The notes: a model not told the origin generated them from the letters alone. A DNA stretch of 64,000 nucleotides from Synergistaceae bacterium (GCA_018436595.1 JAHDLC010000023.1:28574-92573), one strand, 5' to 3'; counted from the first letter of the stretch, positions 50,951 through 61,112 are shown. Made by a program: numbers and translations.

Positions 50951-51973
50951 GTGGCGGCGTTCTCCTTTTCCCGGGAGGGCTTCGCTTCCGTTCTTCATGC
51001 CTTCGGCGGGAGATATGCCCTCTGGGGACCGAAGCGGCTGAAGGGGAAGGGGCGGTTCTTCGGCACCGACCTGGTGACCTGCGCTCCCCTCGAATCCTTC
51101 GACGACCTGGAAACCGGGGAGAAAACCTCCATGTCTCCGAAGGAGATAGTCTTTCCCCCGGACGAGACCCTTTTTCACTTCACCGGCGACCGGTTCTCCG
51201 AGCCTCCCCTGGAGGACGACAGGGAGACCATCGTCTTCCTCCGTCCCTGTGACATCAACGGATTCCGTCGCCTCGACGCCATGTTTCTCGAGAACGGCGG
51301 CGCCGCTGACCCCTATTACCGCCGCAGGAGGGAGAAGCTCCATTTCTTTATGATCGAGTGCCGGGAGTCCTTCGAGAACTGCTTTTGCGTCTCCATGGGA
51401 AGCAATGCTACGGACAACTATGCCGCCGCCTTCCGGTTCGGGGAGGACTCTGTAGAGGTGGAAGTAAAGGATTCGAGTTTCGTGGAATTCTTCGCCCCGG
51501 GTACCCCGTCCTCCTTTGCGCCGGAATTCGTGAAGGAGAATGTCAAAAAGGTGACCGTTCCCTCCGTGGAGGAGATGCCCCCCGAATTGTTCGTCTCTCC
51601 TCTCTGGGACGAGTACGACAGCCGGTGCATCGCCTGCGGCAGGTGCAACACCTCCTGCGTCACCTGCACCTGCTTCTCCTCCCTCGACCTGTTCTACTCC
51701 GACAGCCGAAACTGCGGCGAGCGCCGCCGGGTCTGGGACGGATGCCATCTCGACGGATTCACCGACATGGCCGGAGGCCATTCATTCCGGAAGAAGAAGG
51801 GGGAGCGCATGCGGTTCAAGACCTTCCACAAGATCTACGATTTCCGGAAGCGCTTCGGCTATGACATGTGCGTGGGGTGCGGCCGGTGCGACGACGTCTG
51901 TCCCGAGTACATCTCCTTTTCGGAGTGCATCAACCGGGTGTCGGAAGCCCTGAAGGGAGGAGAGACGAGATGA
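50951..51973 (+). CDS. asrA: Anaerobic sulfite reductase subunit A
   Basis: Encodes 340 residues. The N-terminal part has conserved AsrA segments (GPKRLKGKGRFFGTDLVTCA; TIVFLRPCDINGFRRLDAMF). The C-terminus holds two 4Fe-4S motifs (CIACGRCNTSCVTCTC; CVGCGRCDDVCPEY). AsrA links an electron donor to AsrB and AsrC in NADH-dependent reduction of sulfite to sulfide. It starts with GTG at 50951 and its stop overlaps the asrB start. Confidence 0.94.
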   Translation: MAAFSFSREGFASVLHAFGGRYALWGPKRLKGKGRFFGTDLVTCAPLESFDDLETGEKTSMSPKEIVFPPDETLFHFTGDRFSEPPLEDDRETIVFLRPCDINGFRRLDAMFLENGGAADPYYRRRREKLHFFMIECRESFENCFCVSMGSNATDNYAAAFRFGEDSVEVEVKDSSFVEFFAPGTPSSFAPEFVKENVKKVTVPSVEEMPPELFVSPLWDEYDSRCIACGRCNTSCVTCTCFSSLDLFYSDSRNCGERRRVWDGCHLDGFTDMAGGHSFRKKKGERMRFKTFHKIYDFRKRFGYDMCVGCGRCDDVCPEYISFSECINRVSEALKGGETR

Positions 51974-52764
51974 CGGACAATCCCTACAGGCCGTTCCCCG
52001 CGAAGATCACTTCCATCACTCCCGAGACGGACTGCGAGTTCACCCTTACGGTGGAAGCCTCGGTCGATATGACGCCGGGCCAGTTCTTCCAGGTCTCCCT
52101 GCCGAAGATCGGCGAGGCCCCTCTCTCCATCAGCGCCTTTGGCCCCGACTGGATCCAGTTCACCGTCCGGGCCGTGGGGCGCCTGACGAACGCCCTGCAG
52201 GATTTGCGGAAGGGAGAGAATCTATTCATCCGGGGACCCTACGGCGTGGGGTTCCCGCTGGACGTGCTGCAGGATTCCAACCTCGTCATCGTGGCGGGAG
52301 GCTCCGGCACGGCCCCTGTCCGCCCCCTGATCCGGAAGGCCCTGGACGGTGATCTCCCCCTCCGTTCTCTCCGGGTGATCGCCGGGTTCAAAAACCGGGA
52401 GAGCATCCTCTTTTCCGGCGAGGTGGAGGAGTGGCGGAAGCGGGGGGATGTGCTCGTCACCATCGACAAGCCCCAGGAGGGGTGGAACGGTCCCGTGGGG
52501 CTGGTCACGGAGCACATACGGAAGCTTGCCCTTTCCGACCCTGGAGACGTGCAGTTCGTGGTGGTGGGCCCTCCCGTGATGATGAAGTTTGCCGCTGCGG
52601 AGGTCCGTCTCCTTGGGGTACCGGAGGAAAACATCTGGGTCTCCTTCGAGCGGCTCATGTCCTGCGGCCTCGGCAAGTGCGGCCACTGCAAGATCGACTC
52701 CACCTACATCTGCCTTGACGGCCCGGTGCTCAACTTCACGAAGGCCTCCCGGCTCATCGACTGA
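51970..52764 (+). CDS. asrB: Anaerobic sulfite reductase subunit B
   Basis: Encodes 264 residues of the ferredoxin-NADP reductase type: FAD-binding barrel (TPGQFFQVSLPKIGEAPLSI), NAD-binding domain (LVIVAGGSGTAPVRPLIRK) and a C-terminal [2Fe-2S] motif (SCGLGKCGHCKIDSTYIC). It supplies NADH electrons to AsrC. The ATG shares bases with the asrA stop, so translation is coupled. Confidence 0.94.
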   Translation: MTDNPYRPFPAKITSITPETDCEFTLTVEASVDMTPGQFFQVSLPKIGEAPLSISAFGPDWIQFTVRAVGRLTNALQDLRKGENLFIRGPYGVGFPLDVLQDSNLVIVAGGSGTAPVRPLIRKALDGDLPLRSLRVIAGFKNRESILFSGEVEEWRKRGDVLVTIDKPQEGWNGPVGLVTEHIRKLALSDPGDVQFVVVGPPVMMKFAAAEVRLLGVPEENIWVSFERLMSCGLGKCGHCKIDSTYICLDGPVLNFTKASRLID

Positions 52765-52776
52765 GAGGTGAACGTC

Positions 52777-53781
52777 ATGTCCCTCGACCTCAACCGGAAA
52801 AAAGTGACGAAGAATGCCTTCCGCATCACGAAGATGCGGAATTCCACCGCCGTCCGGGTCCGTGTTCCCGGAGGGCATCTCGGCGCCGAAGAGATGCGGA
52901 TCATCGCGGACATCGCGGATAAGTTCGGCGACGGCAGCCTCCACATCACCATACGGCAGGGTTTCGAGATCCCCAACATCCCCTTCGAACGCATGCCCGA
53001 GGTGAACGCGGCCCTCGTTCCTCTTATCGAAAAGCTGGAGCTGCCCTACGGGGTAAAGATAGAGGATCCGGTGAAAGGCTACCCGGCGGCGGGAATGAGA
53101 AACATCTCCGCCTGCGTGGGGGCGTGGTTCTGTCCCTTCGCCAACGGGGACACCACGGCCCTCGCCGGGAAGCTGGAGGCGCTGGTCTACCCCAATGATT
53201 TCCACACGAAGATCGCCGTCACGGGATGCCCAAACGACTGCATCAAGGCCCACATGCAGGATTTCGGCATCATTACCATCTGCCGGCCCGAGTACGACTA
53301 CAGCCGGTGCATCGGATGCGAGGCCTGCGTGAAGGCCTGTACCCAGAAGGTCACCGGCGCGCTGAAGATGAAGGACGGCAAGGTGGTGAAAGACGACCGG
53401 AGGTGCATCGGCTGCGGCGAGTGCGTCCTCGCCTGCCCCACCGGCGCGTGGACCCGCCGCCCCGGGAGCCTCTACCGGCTGCTCATCATGGGCCGCACCG
53501 GAAAGAAAAACCCGAGGCTCGCCATGCCCTTCCTCGACAGAGTCACCGAAGACGTGATCCTCAGGGTCATCCGGAACACCCTGGATTACGTCGATGCACA
53601 TATTCTCCGGAACCTTGTCAAGGAACATATCGGCTACATCGTGGACCGTACCGGGTATCCCGTGTTCCGGGACGCCGTGCTCAAAGGGGTGACCCTCAAC
53701 CCCGAGGCCAGGGTCGCGAAGACCATGAGCTGGCCGGGATACCATACCCTTGACGACGGGAATCTGAAAGATGTCGAATAA
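52777..53781 (+). CDS. asrC: Anaerobic sulfite reductase subunit C (siroheme)
   Basis: Encodes 334 residues. The nitrite/sulfite reductase ferredoxin-like half (DGSLHITIRQGFEIPNIPF) is followed by the siroheme/4Fe-4S ligands SACVGAWFCPF and TGCPNDCIKAH. A two-cluster ferredoxin insert follows (CIGCEACVKACTQK; CIGCGECVLACPTG). It reduces sulfite to sulfide by six electrons. I prefer the Met at 52777, 8 bases after GAGAGG, over a GTG at 52768. Confidence 0.95.
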   Translation: MSLDLNRKKVTKNAFRITKMRNSTAVRVRVPGGHLGAEEMRIIADIADKFGDGSLHITIRQGFEIPNIPFERMPEVNAALVPLIEKLELPYGVKIEDPVKGYPAAGMRNISACVGAWFCPFANGDTTALAGKLEALVYPNDFHTKIAVTGCPNDCIKAHMQDFGIITICRPEYDYSRCIGCEACVKACTQKVTGALKMKDGKVVKDDRRCIGCGECVLACPTGAWTRRPGSLYRLLIMGRTGKKNPRLAMPFLDRVTEDVILRVIRNTLDYVDAHILRNLVKEHIGYIVDRTGYPVFRDAVLKGVTLNPEARVAKTMSWPGYHTLDDGNLKDVE

Positions 53782-53807
53782 CATTCGCTGAAGAAAGAGA
53801 TGATCCC

Positions 53808-54542
53808 ATGTTCGAAGCGTCCTATTCCATTCCCTACGCCGGCATAGGTCCCGACGGCCGGATGAAGCTCCCGGTGCTGCTCGACATCCTCCAGGACATG
53901 GCGGACCGGGATGCCCGCCGCATGTCCATGACAGTGTCGGACCTGCTCCCGAAAGGGATCAGCTGGGTGCTCAGAAGGTACACGGTCTCCGTGGAGCGGT
54001 ACCCTGAATATGAAAGCACCCTCACGGTGAAGACCTGGCACGGGCCCCGAAGAAATCTTCATTCCATGAGGGCCTTCTCCGTTCGGGATGAAAAGGGACC
54101 CGTGGCGTCGGCGGACACCAGCTGGATTCTCATCGATCTTGAGCGGGGGAGGCCTCTTCGGCTCGACCGCCATGCCACCCCCCGCTACGTGGAGGAGAGC
54201 CGGCCGGTGACGGCGGAGTTTCCGGACCTGCCTTCCCCGGGAGAATGGGAGGACGAGCGCCCCTTTTCCGTCCGCCGGTGGGACCTGGACCGGAACAACC
54301 ATGTGAACAACGCGGTCTACTTTTCCTGGGCGGCCGAAGCGGTTCCCGAGGAGACCGCGAAAGACTGTTCCCTCGTGCGGGTTGACGCCGAATACCTCCG
54401 TTCCACGGAGGGACGGGGGGATATCCGGGTCCGTACGGCCCGGCCCGGCGTTCAGGGAGCGGAAATATCCTATGTTCATTCCATCGTCGGCCCGGAGGGG
54501 GACGAGAAGGCCCGGTTCATTACCCTCTGGCGAAAAGGCTGA
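53808..54542 (+). CDS. Acyl-ACP thioesterase (FatA/B-like double hotdog)
   Basis: Encodes 244 residues forming two hotdog domains. The first has LLDILQDMADRDARRMSM and GISWVLRRYTVSVERYPEYE. The second carries the active-site pattern RRWDLDRNNHVNNAVYFSWA (Asp/Asn-x-His). It releases free fatty acids from acyl carrier protein; bacterial members occur in many anaerobes. It starts 26 bases after asrC behind a weak ribosome-binding site and may be co-transcribed with it. Confidence 0.9.
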   Translation: MFEASYSIPYAGIGPDGRMKLPVLLDILQDMADRDARRMSMTVSDLLPKGISWVLRRYTVSVERYPEYESTLTVKTWHGPRRNLHSMRAFSVRDEKGPVASADTSWILIDLERGRPLRLDRHATPRYVEESRPVTAEFPDLPSPGEWEDERPFSVRRWDLDRNNHVNNAVYFSWAAEAVPEETAKDCSLVRVDAEYLRSTEGRGDIRVRTARPGVQGAEISYVHSIVGPEGDEKARFITLWRKG

Positions 54543-54557
54543 GTTTTTGGAATTCCC

Positions 54558-54585
54558 TTGACATTCCCGCTGATCCCGCTATAGT
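54558..54585 (+). promoter_or_regulatory. Promoter of the DUF4332 gene
   Basis: TTGACA (54558-54563), 16-bp spacer, TATAGT (54580-54585), about 45 bases before the start codon. The -35 is perfect consensus. Confidence 0.8.
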
Positions 54586-54628
54586 TTTCATTGTGGAATA
54601 CAACTTTTGAAAGGAAGGGAGACCTGTC

Positions 54629-55033
54629 ATGGCGAACCTCGAGAAAGTCGAAGGCATCGGCGAAACGTACGCGAAGAAGCTCCGGGATGCCGGAGTAGGC
54701 TCCACGGACATGCTTCTCGAGACGGGGAGCACCCGGAAGGGACGGGACGAGCTTGCCGCAAAAACGGGAATAGCCTCGAAGCTGATCCTCGAGTGGGTGA
54801 ACCACGTGGACCTGTTCCGGGTAAAGGGCGTGGGGGAGGAGTACGCCGACCTCCTGGAGGCTTCGGGTGTGGACACGGTCCCCGAACTTGCCCAGAGAAG
54901 GGCGGATAACCTGCACAAAAAAATGGCCGAGGTCAATGCCGAAAAAAAACTCGTCCGGCAGCTTCCGTCGGAAAAACAGGTGCAGGAGTGGATTGAACAG
55001 GCAAAAGAGCTTCCCCGGAAAATCCAGTACTGA
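54629..55033 (+). CDS. DUF4332 helix-hairpin-helix protein
   Basis: Encodes 134 residues with two helix-hairpin-helix units: KVEGIGETYAKKLRDAGV near the start and RVKGVGEEYADLLEASGV in the middle, followed by a charged C-terminal helix. This is the DUF4332 pattern, related to HhH DNA-binding modules. The molecular role is unknown. It has its own promoter and terminator and a strong GGAAGGGAGA ribosome-binding site, so it is a monocistronic gene likely expressed well. Confidence 0.88.
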   Translation: MANLEKVEGIGETYAKKLRDAGVGSTDMLLETGSTRKGRDELAAKTGIASKLILEWVNHVDLFRVKGVGEEYADLLEASGVDTVPELAQRRADNLHKKMAEVNAEKKLVRQLPSEKQVQEWIEQAKELPRKIQY

Positions 55034-55050
55034 GAAGGCCGGCTGATCGT

Positions 55051-55089
55051 GGCGGGAGGGGCTGTTCAGGCTCCCCCCGCCGGCTTTTT
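55051..55089 (+). terminator. Terminator after the DUF4332 gene
   Basis: GGCGGGAGGGGC (55051-55062) pairs imperfectly with GGCTCCCCCCGCC (55069-55081), followed by GGCTTTTTG. The stem has one or two mismatches. Confidence 0.72.
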
Positions 55090-55150
55090 GCCCCGGCGGG
55101 GGGCGTGATTCCCTCCAGCCGTCCGTTGTGAGTTTTTCTTCCCTCTCCCA

Positions 55151-55179
55151 TTGACATTCCTCTCCCCTGTCCCTAGAAT
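55151..55179 (+). promoter_or_regulatory. Promoter of the ROK regulator-xylA operon
   Basis: TTGACA (55151-55156), 17-bp spacer, TAGAAT (55174-55179). It is followed by an AT-rich stretch containing AATTAATT (near 55197-55204), a possible operator for the ROK repressor itself. Confidence 0.8.
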
Positions 55180-55248
55180 TGATTTGTTTCTTCAATAAAT
55201 TAATTATCGGTCCCCGCGACAGGCTGCGGGGCAGAGGAGGAAGCGGGG

Positions 55249-56439
55249 ATGAGGATTCGCGCCATCAACGCGGAAAAAATGGGGCTGTCGAACCGGCTGA
55301 CCCTGATCAACCTCATCCGGACCAACCCCGGCGTGAGCAGGAGGGAGCTTTCCAGGCTCGCCGGGCTTGATCCCAGCACGGTCACCAAGATCATAACCTC
55401 CCTTCTGGACAAGGGGCTCGTGGTTGAGCAGGGCGTCCGGGACGCCGACCAGCCGGGCAGGAAGTCCATCATGCTCAGGGTCTCCAGGGATGCGGCGGTG
55501 TGCCTTGCGGCGGAGGTCGGTGTGGAGAGCACCCGCATCGCTGCCGGCTACCTGGACGCATCCTTTGAAGTGCTCGAAGAGTTTTCCACCCCGCCGGACC
55601 AGGATTCTTTTTTCCGGGTCTTCGCCGACCGGATGGAGTCCATCCGGTCCTCTTCGAAGACAAGGGAATTCTGCGCCCTGAGTTTTGCCGTTCCCGGGAT
55701 GGTGGAGTGGGGGAGCAACATCCTGAAGCACCTTCCCCACATGGAGTGGAAGGATGTCAACCTGGCCGGAAATCTGCGGCGGACCCTTCCGTGGCTTGAT
55801 ATTCCCGTGTTCGCCGCCAACGAGGCAAAACTCTCCCTTATCGCGGAGATGTTCCGCAACCCCGGAATTTCCCGCCTCCACAGCGGCGTCTACGTCTATC
55901 TCTCCCAGGGAGTGGGAGGTGCCCTTCTCGTGGGTGACAAGATCATCCACGGAACGGGGAACACGGCCGGCGAGCTGGGGCACATGGTCATCGACGCCTC
56001 CGGGCCCCTCTGCCACTGCGGCAGCAGGGGGTGCTTCGAAACCTTCGTTTCCATCGACAAAGTGGTGAAGAACTACGAAGAGAGGAAGGAGCCCCTTCCG
56101 GGCCGGGATTTCCGGGAAAAATTCCGGCTCCTCCTGGATCGGTCCTCGTCGGGGGACGGAGCGGCCTCAGAGGTTCTTGAGGAAATGAAGGAATACCTGG
56201 CCATCGGCCTCTCGAACCTCGCCAACATTCTCAACCCTGACTTCATCATGCTCGGCGGCGTGGGCTCCATTTTTCCCTCCGCCTTCATACGCTCGGTCAG
56301 CGATGCCGTGGCGGCAAGGGCCCTCGGCCCTGCTGGGGCGGAACTGCTGTTCACCAGAGCATCCCTTGGCATCGAATCCGCCGCCCTCGAAGGGGCGACG
56401 CTCATGGCCATGAACCACCATATCAAAAAGGTGATCTGA
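55249..56439 (+). CDS. ROK-family transcriptional regulator (XylR/NagC-like)
   Basis: Encodes 396 residues. The N-terminal winged helix ([40 protein letters not shown]) precedes a ROK sugar-kinase-like domain with the conserved GHMVID, the zinc-binding [11 protein letters not shown] and the GGVGS loop near the end. The start has a GGAGG ribosome-binding site. It lies 34 bases before xylA in the same orientation, so it is probably a xylose-responsive repressor of its own operon. Confidence 0.9.
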   Translation: MRIRAINAEKMGLSNRLTLINLIRTNPGVSRRELSRLAGLDPSTVTKIITSLLDKGLVVEQGVRDADQPGRKSIMLRVSRDAAVCLAAEVGVESTRIAAGYLDASFEVLEEFSTPPDQDSFFRVFADRMESIRSSSKTREFCALSFAVPGMVEWGSNILKHLPHMEWKDVNLAGNLRRTLPWLDIPVFAANEAKLSLIAEMFRNPGISRLHSGVYVYLSQGVGGALLVGDKIIHGTGNTAGELGHMVIDASGPLCHCGSRGCFETFVSIDKVVKNYEERKEPLPGRDFREKFRLLLDRSSSGDGAASEVLEEMKEYLAIGLSNLANILNPDFIMLGGVGSIFPSAFIRSVSDAVAARALGPAGAELLFTRASLGIESAALEGATLMAMNHHIKKVI

Positions 56440-56473
56440 AGCGGCCACCTTATCCGCAAAGGAGGAATCAGCA

Positions 56474-57802
56474 ATGGGAGAATACTTCCCCGGCGTTGGA
56501 AAAATCCGGTATGAAGGACCCCTTTCCCGCAATCCCCTGGCCTTCAGGGAGTACCAGGCCGACGAGGTCGTGGCGGGAAAGCCCATGAAGGAACATCTCC
56601 GGTTCGCCATGTCGTGGTGGCACACCATCTGCTCCCGGGGGAAGGACATGTTCGGCGACGAGGCCGCCGTCCGTCCCTGGGACCGGGAGTCCGACCCCGT
56701 GAAGCGGGCCCTGATGGCGGCGGACGGAGCCTTCGAGTTCATGGAGAAGCTCGGCCTGGAGTTTTTCTGCTTCCACGACCGGGACATAGCTCCCGAAGGG
56801 GAGACCCTCGCCGAGACCAACGCCCGTCTCGACGAGGTCGCCGCCCATATCCGGGAGCACATGAAGAGGACCGGAATCCGCCTGCTGTGGGGAACGGCCA
56901 ACCTCTTCAGCCATCCCCGGTACGTCCACGGGGCGGCCACCTCCTGCAATGCCGACGTGTTCGCCTTCGCCGCCGCCCAGGTGAAGAAGGCCATGGAGAT
57001 AACCAGGGATCTCGGTGGAGAGGGGTACGTCTTCTGGGGCGGCAGGGAAGGGTACGAGACGCTCCTCAACACCAACCTGGAGCTCGAGCTGGACAACCTC
57101 GCCCGGTTCCTGAAGATGGCCGCCGACTACGGGCGGAAGTCCGGCTTTTCGGGGCAGTTCCTCATCGAGCCCAAACCGAAGGAACCGACAAAACACCAGT
57201 ATGACTACGACGTGGCCTCCGTTCTGGCCTTCCTGAGAAAATACGGTCTTGAAAAGGACTTCAGGATCAACATAGAGGCAAATCATGCCACCCTCGCGGG
57301 GCACACCTTCCACCACGAGCTTCGCCTTGCCCGGATCAACGGCATGCTGGGGAGCATCGACGCCAACCAGGGAGACCTCTTCCTCGGCTGGGACACGGAC
57401 AACTTCCCCACCGACCCCTTCACCGCCACTCTCGCCATGGTGGAGGTGCTGAAAAACGGCGGCATCGCTCCCGGCGGACTGAACTTCGACGCCCACGTGC
57501 GCCGTCCTTCCTTCCTGGACGACGACCTGTTCCTTGCCTATATCGCCGGAATGGACGCCTTCGCAAAGGGCCTCCGGGTCGCCGCGAACCTGCTGGAAAG
57601 CGGCGAGATCGAGGAGTTCGTCGAAAAGCGGTACGGAAGTTTCGCTTCCGGCATAGGGAAGCGGATCCTGGACGGAACCGCAGGGTTCGAGGAGCTGGAG
57701 ACCTACACCCTGGCCAACGGCCCGGTTGAAAATTCCTCCGGCCGGCAGGAGATGCTGGAATCCATCCTGAACAGGTACGTGCTGAACTCCGGGGCCCGCT
57801 GA
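56474..57802 (+). CDS. xylA: Xylose isomerase
   Basis: Encodes 442 residues, the class II length. The catalytic pair His101/Asp104 lies in [12 protein letters not shown]. The metal and substrate residues are in [54 protein letters not shown] and [11 protein letters not shown]. It converts D-xylose to D-xylulose in the cytosol with Mg or Mn. No xylulokinase or xylose transporter gene is next to it in the window. Confidence 0.96.
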   Translation: MGEYFPGVGKIRYEGPLSRNPLAFREYQADEVVAGKPMKEHLRFAMSWWHTICSRGKDMFGDEAAVRPWDRESDPVKRALMAADGAFEFMEKLGLEFFCFHDRDIAPEGETLAETNARLDEVAAHIREHMKRTGIRLLWGTANLFSHPRYVHGAATSCNADVFAFAAAQVKKAMEITRDLGGEGYVFWGGREGYETLLNTNLELELDNLARFLKMAADYGRKSGFSGQFLIEPKPKEPTKHQYDYDVASVLAFLRKYGLEKDFRINIEANHATLAGHTFHHELRLARINGMLGSIDANQGDLFLGWDTDNFPTDPFTATLAMVEVLKNGGIAPGGLNFDAHVRRPSFLDDDLFLAYIAGMDAFAKGLRVAANLLESGEIEEFVEKRYGSFASGIGKRILDGTAGFEELETYTLANGPVENSSGRQEMLESILNRYVLNSGAR

Positions 57803-57816
57803 AGGGAACGGAACAG

Positions 57817-57858
57817 AAAAAAAAGAACGGGGCGGGAGAATTCTCCCGCCCCGTTTGC
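57817..57858. terminator. Bidirectional terminator, 30-bp perfect palindrome
   Basis: AACGGGGCGGGAGAA (57826-57840) is the exact reverse complement of 57841-57855. An A-run (57817-57824) provides a U-tail on the minus strand for the protease gene, and TTT follows on the plus strand for xylA. Confidence 0.92.
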
Positions 57859-57866
57859 CGTTCCCG

Positions 57867-60800
57867 TTACTGCATGCGCTGGTACATCACCGTCATTCCC
57901 GTCGCGGCGTCGGTGATGGTGAAGGTGAGCCCTCCGGGGCCGAGCTGGAAGTAATAGGTGAAGGGCATCCCCATCTGGTTCTGGCCGAACATCATGTTTC
58001 CCTGGATCTGGAACATGCCGGCCTCGAAGGGAACGCCGTTCATCCACGACTGGTACTGGTTCCCCTGGATCTGCATCACCACCTGCTGTCCGTTGAGTAT
58101 CGCTCCCCACACCCCGGTGAGGTTGATGTATTGGATAGGCTGCTGGGGTACCTGGGGCTGCTGGGGTACCTGGGGCATCTGCGGCTGCTGGGGCATCTGA
58201 GGCTGTTGCGGCACCTGCGGCTGCTGGGGTATCTGAGGCTGCTGGGGTATCTGAGGCTGCTGCGGAACCTGCGGCTGGCCGGCAACGCGCTTGTAGATCA
58301 CGGCGCTCCCGGTGTCGGTGAAAGTCGCCACCAGGGCGTCCGATGGCTGGTTGAATCCGAAATAGAGGTGTACAGCTGGTCCGGATGCCGGCGTAATGGT
58401 GAGAAGGTTGTCCTTTACGGTCGTCTTTCCCTGGATTTTCGTCCCCTTGAGCGTTGTGTAGACCGCCGTCCCCTTGCTGATCCCGAGGTAAGTTCCGTCG
58501 TCGCCTTTCCAGTTTCCTTCCATGTAGCCGGCGGGAAAGTTGAACTCGTCCAGGGGCATCATGATGGTCTTCGCCATGGTGTAGCTGTCGAAGGTGGTCC
58601 AGAACCAGCTTTTTCCCTCGATGGCAAGAACGGCGAACCGGCGCTCCGCGGGCTGATACTCGCCTTCGGGCTCCTCCTTTGCGTATCCCGTCAGGATGGG
58701 CAGTCCCCGGGGCTCCCACAGGAGGGCGAATTCCGACGGCTTCTCCCCGAAAACCTCAGCCTTCGCCGGGAATACGTTCGGATTCTTCCCTGCCGGGCTG
58801 ATGGTGATCACGTTTCCGGCCGGAGCGATGATCATCCCCTGGCCGTTCCGCTGCGCCACGGCAGTGAAGGCCGCATACTTCCCGGGCAGCTTCTCCGTTC
58901 CCAGGCGGTGGGTTTCGTCAAGCCTCGGGGTGATTTCCGGGTTGGCCGCCACTGTGACGGGAGGGCTCACCAGGCTGGTTCCCGCTCCGCCGATGGATTC
59001 GGCCTGCCCGATGATCCGAAGGGTTTTTCCGGCGGGGATCATTTCGAGGATGACGTCGAGGCCTTCTTCCCACTGTATGGCTTCTCCCGGTACGATCTTC
59101 ACCTTGCCGTCGGGGCCGAACTTGATGATCGAGGGCTTGAACACCCCTTCGGGGCTGGGGGTCACGTCGGAGATGGCCACGCCGTTTTCCGTGAAGACCA
59201 CCGACGTCATGGCAACAATGCCGTAGGTCTGGGTGTCCACCACGAGCTCCACCGGGATGTCTCCCCTTGTGGAGGGATCGGAATATGTGCCGTCGATGGT
59301 GAAGTGGAACAGGTCGGACACGTCCCTGTACCGTGCGGTGACGGGAACGCTCGATTTTCCGTTGGCCACCCTGTGGATGAGGCCCCCGACCTGGTAGAGC
59401 AGCTCATTCCGGCCGTCCTGGAAGACCGGTGTCATGGCGTCGGAGATGTCTGCCGCCTCTTCCCTCCGCTTTTTGCCGCCCTCGGGATCGAGCTTTTCGT
59501 CAAGCAGGATGGCGTCGGAGACGATGGTGTATTCCCCCTTGGGATTGTCCGCGTAGGCGAACCCGGCATATCCCCACAGGATGGCCTTGCCCTCGATGGT
59601 CAGCTTGACGTAGCTGCTCCCCGGGAGGTTCGCTGACAGGGGGATGACCTCCGTCAGCGGGTCGAGATCGAAATCCTTTCCTCCCTTGGGCTCGGTGACC
59701 CCCTGGCGGAGCTTCGGCGTGCCGAACTCGATGGAGACCACCCTGGGGGGAATCATGCCGTCCTCTTTCTGCTTCCGGTAGAGGGCGGTCAGAGTGGAGA
59801 CCCATCCCGTCTTCCCGTTGAAATCAAGCTCCGAGTATCCGCTCCGCAGGTTGTTCTCCCGCAGGGGAGCGTAAATGGAAAGCCCGTTGCTGAAGACGAG
59901 CATGGGACCCTTCTCCGACGCGATGATCAGGTCGCCGATGGTTTTCCCGAGGGCCGCGATCTCCTGGACGGGAGGGTTCGCCATGGTCTTTCCGAGACGT
60001 CCGAGCCAGTCTCTCAGGTCGATGCTCGAGAGGGCGCTGTCGTCCCGGAGATAGTCGCCCCTGCCGCCGTAGTTCTGGGCGTAGAAGATGGTCCGGGTGA
60101 TGTTCGCCCACTCTGCGGGAACCGTTTCCGCCAGCTTCCGGGAGAAAGCGGCGAAGGCGGCCAGAAAAGCGTCCGTCTTCGAGAGATCGAAGGCCGTATA
60201 CGCTCCGTCCTTCCGTCCGTTGTCCCGGAAGCCTCTCACACCGGTGCGGACCAGCTCGGCCGCTATGTCGGCGGTGTTTTTGCCGGCGCCGAAGAGGGGC
60301 AGTCCCTTTGTATAGTCCATGCCCACGCCGGGAATCGTCGGGGCGGCCCCCACCATGTAGGAAGCGAAGGGGGCGCAGGCCGCCAGGGTTTCCGCCTGGC
60401 CCATGAGGCACATGTCGAAGAAGAGAAGATCCAGTTTTCCTCCCGGGAGACCGGACGAAACATTCTGCAGCACGTCCCGGAATTCGGTGAGGGTGATCTC
60501 GTCGGTGGCCCTGTCGGATCCTGGAGCGTCGTCGTCGTTGGCCATATTGATCCAGCCCGAACCGTGGTCCCACATGAAGAGGGCCGTCTTCTTCGCGGGA
60601 AAGACCCGGAGGGACTCCCTGATGAAGCTCTCCAGCACCGCCGGGTCTCCGAGGTTCAGCTCGCCGAAGTCAGCCAGGAGCTGCGAGTCGATTTCGTCCT
60701 CCCGGGCTGACTTCTTCAGCCGGAAGGCCCTGGTCCCCGTCCAGTCACCCATGGCGGTGCTGAATTCCTTCGACCTGTCGAGCAGGACGATGACCTCGAC

Positions 60801-61112
60801 CTTTGAGCCGGGATAGCCTTCTTCCAGCTCTTTCAGGTCCCTGAGGGAAAAACCCTCCAGGTTGTTGTCACCGTCGAAATAGGCGATGATGGTCCATTCC
60901 CTTTCTTCGGAGAGGATAGGTTCTCCGAAAGCGCCGGAAGCGACGGGAACCTTTGGTGCGGTCTGGGATGCGGCCTGGGGTGCCGGATCAGCGGCCTGGG
61001 GGGCTGCCGGCGTCTCCGCGGAGCGGGCGGGGAAAGAAAGGGGGACGAAGATGAAGAGAAGGGCCAGCAGAATGGGAACACGGAACCGGGACATCCATAA
61101 CGCTTTTCTCAT
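57867..61112 (-). CDS. Clostripain-family (C11) cysteine peptidase, secreted, with PQ-rich repeat
   Basis: Encodes 1081 residues. It has a signal peptide (VPILLALLFIFVPLSFPARS), a Pro/Ala-rich linker, then the C11 catalytic domain with His183 in FMWDHGSGW and Cys235 in FFDMCLMG, the catalytic dyad of clostripain. The region after ~residue 450 holds beta-rich domains that I cannot assign. Near the C-terminus is a PQxPQQ tandem repeat, followed by a small beta domain. A secreted protease suits an amino-acid-fermenting anaerobe and may be a type II secretion substrate. The Met at 61112 follows AAGGTG; frames upstream are non-coding. Confidence 0.9.
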   Translation of the reverse strand: MRKALWMSRFRVPILLALLFIFVPLSFPARSAETPAAPQAADPAPQAASQTAPKVPVASGAFGEPILSEEREWTIIAYFDGDNNLEGFSLRDLKELEEGYPGSKVEVIVLLDRSKEFSTAMGDWTGTRAFRLKKSAREDEIDSQLLADFGELNLGDPAVLESFIRESLRVFPAKKTALFMWDHGSGWINMANDDDAPGSDRATDEITLTEFRDVLQNVSSGLPGGKLDLLFFDMCLMGQAETLAACAPFASYMVGAAPTIPGVGMDYTKGLPLFGAGKNTADIAAELVRTGVRGFRDNGRKDGAYTAFDLSKTDAFLAAFAAFSRKLAETVPAEWANITRTIFYAQNYGGRGDYLRDDSALSSIDLRDWLGRLGKTMANPPVQEIAALGKTIGDLIIASEKGPMLVFSNGLSIYAPLRENNLRSGYSELDFNGKTGWVSTLTALYRKQKEDGMIPPRVVSIEFGTPKLRQGVTEPKGGKDFDLDPLTEVIPLSANLPGSSYVKLTIEGKAILWGYAGFAYADNPKGEYTIVSDAILLDEKLDPEGGKKRREEAADISDAMTPVFQDGRNELLYQVGGLIHRVANGKSSVPVTARYRDVSDLFHFTIDGTYSDPSTRGDIPVELVVDTQTYGIVAMTSVVFTENGVAISDVTPSPEGVFKPSIIKFGPDGKVKIVPGEAIQWEEGLDVILEMIPAGKTLRIIGQAESIGGAGTSLVSPPVTVAANPEITPRLDETHRLGTEKLPGKYAAFTAVAQRNGQGMIIAPAGNVITISPAGKNPNVFPAKAEVFGEKPSEFALLWEPRGLPILTGYAKEEPEGEYQPAERRFAVLAIEGKSWFWTTFDSYTMAKTIMMPLDEFNFPAGYMEGNWKGDDGTYLGISKGTAVYTTLKGTKIQGKTTVKDNLLTITPASGPAVHLYFGFNQPSDALVATFTDTGSAVIYKRVAGQPQVPQQPQIPQQPQIPQQPQVPQQPQMPQQPQMPQVPQQPQVPQQPIQYINLTGVWGAILNGQQVVMQIQGNQYQSWMNGVPFEAGMFQIQGNMMFGQNQMGMPFTYYFQLGPGGLTFTITDAATGMTVMYQRMQ
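58138..58275 (-). repeat. In-frame 18-bp tandem repeat (PQxPQQ)
   Basis: About seven to eight copies of an 18-base unit encode PQVPQQ, PQIPQQ or PQMPQQ within the protease gene. Adjacent copies encoding PQIPQQ are identical at DNA level, so the tract is prone to slippage and length variation. It forms an extended, Pro-rich linker before the last beta domain. Confidence 0.9.

Noticed and set aside
58138..58275. CRISPR-like repeat array
   Set aside because: The units are contiguous, in frame and code for a Pro/Gln-rich linker; there are no spacers.
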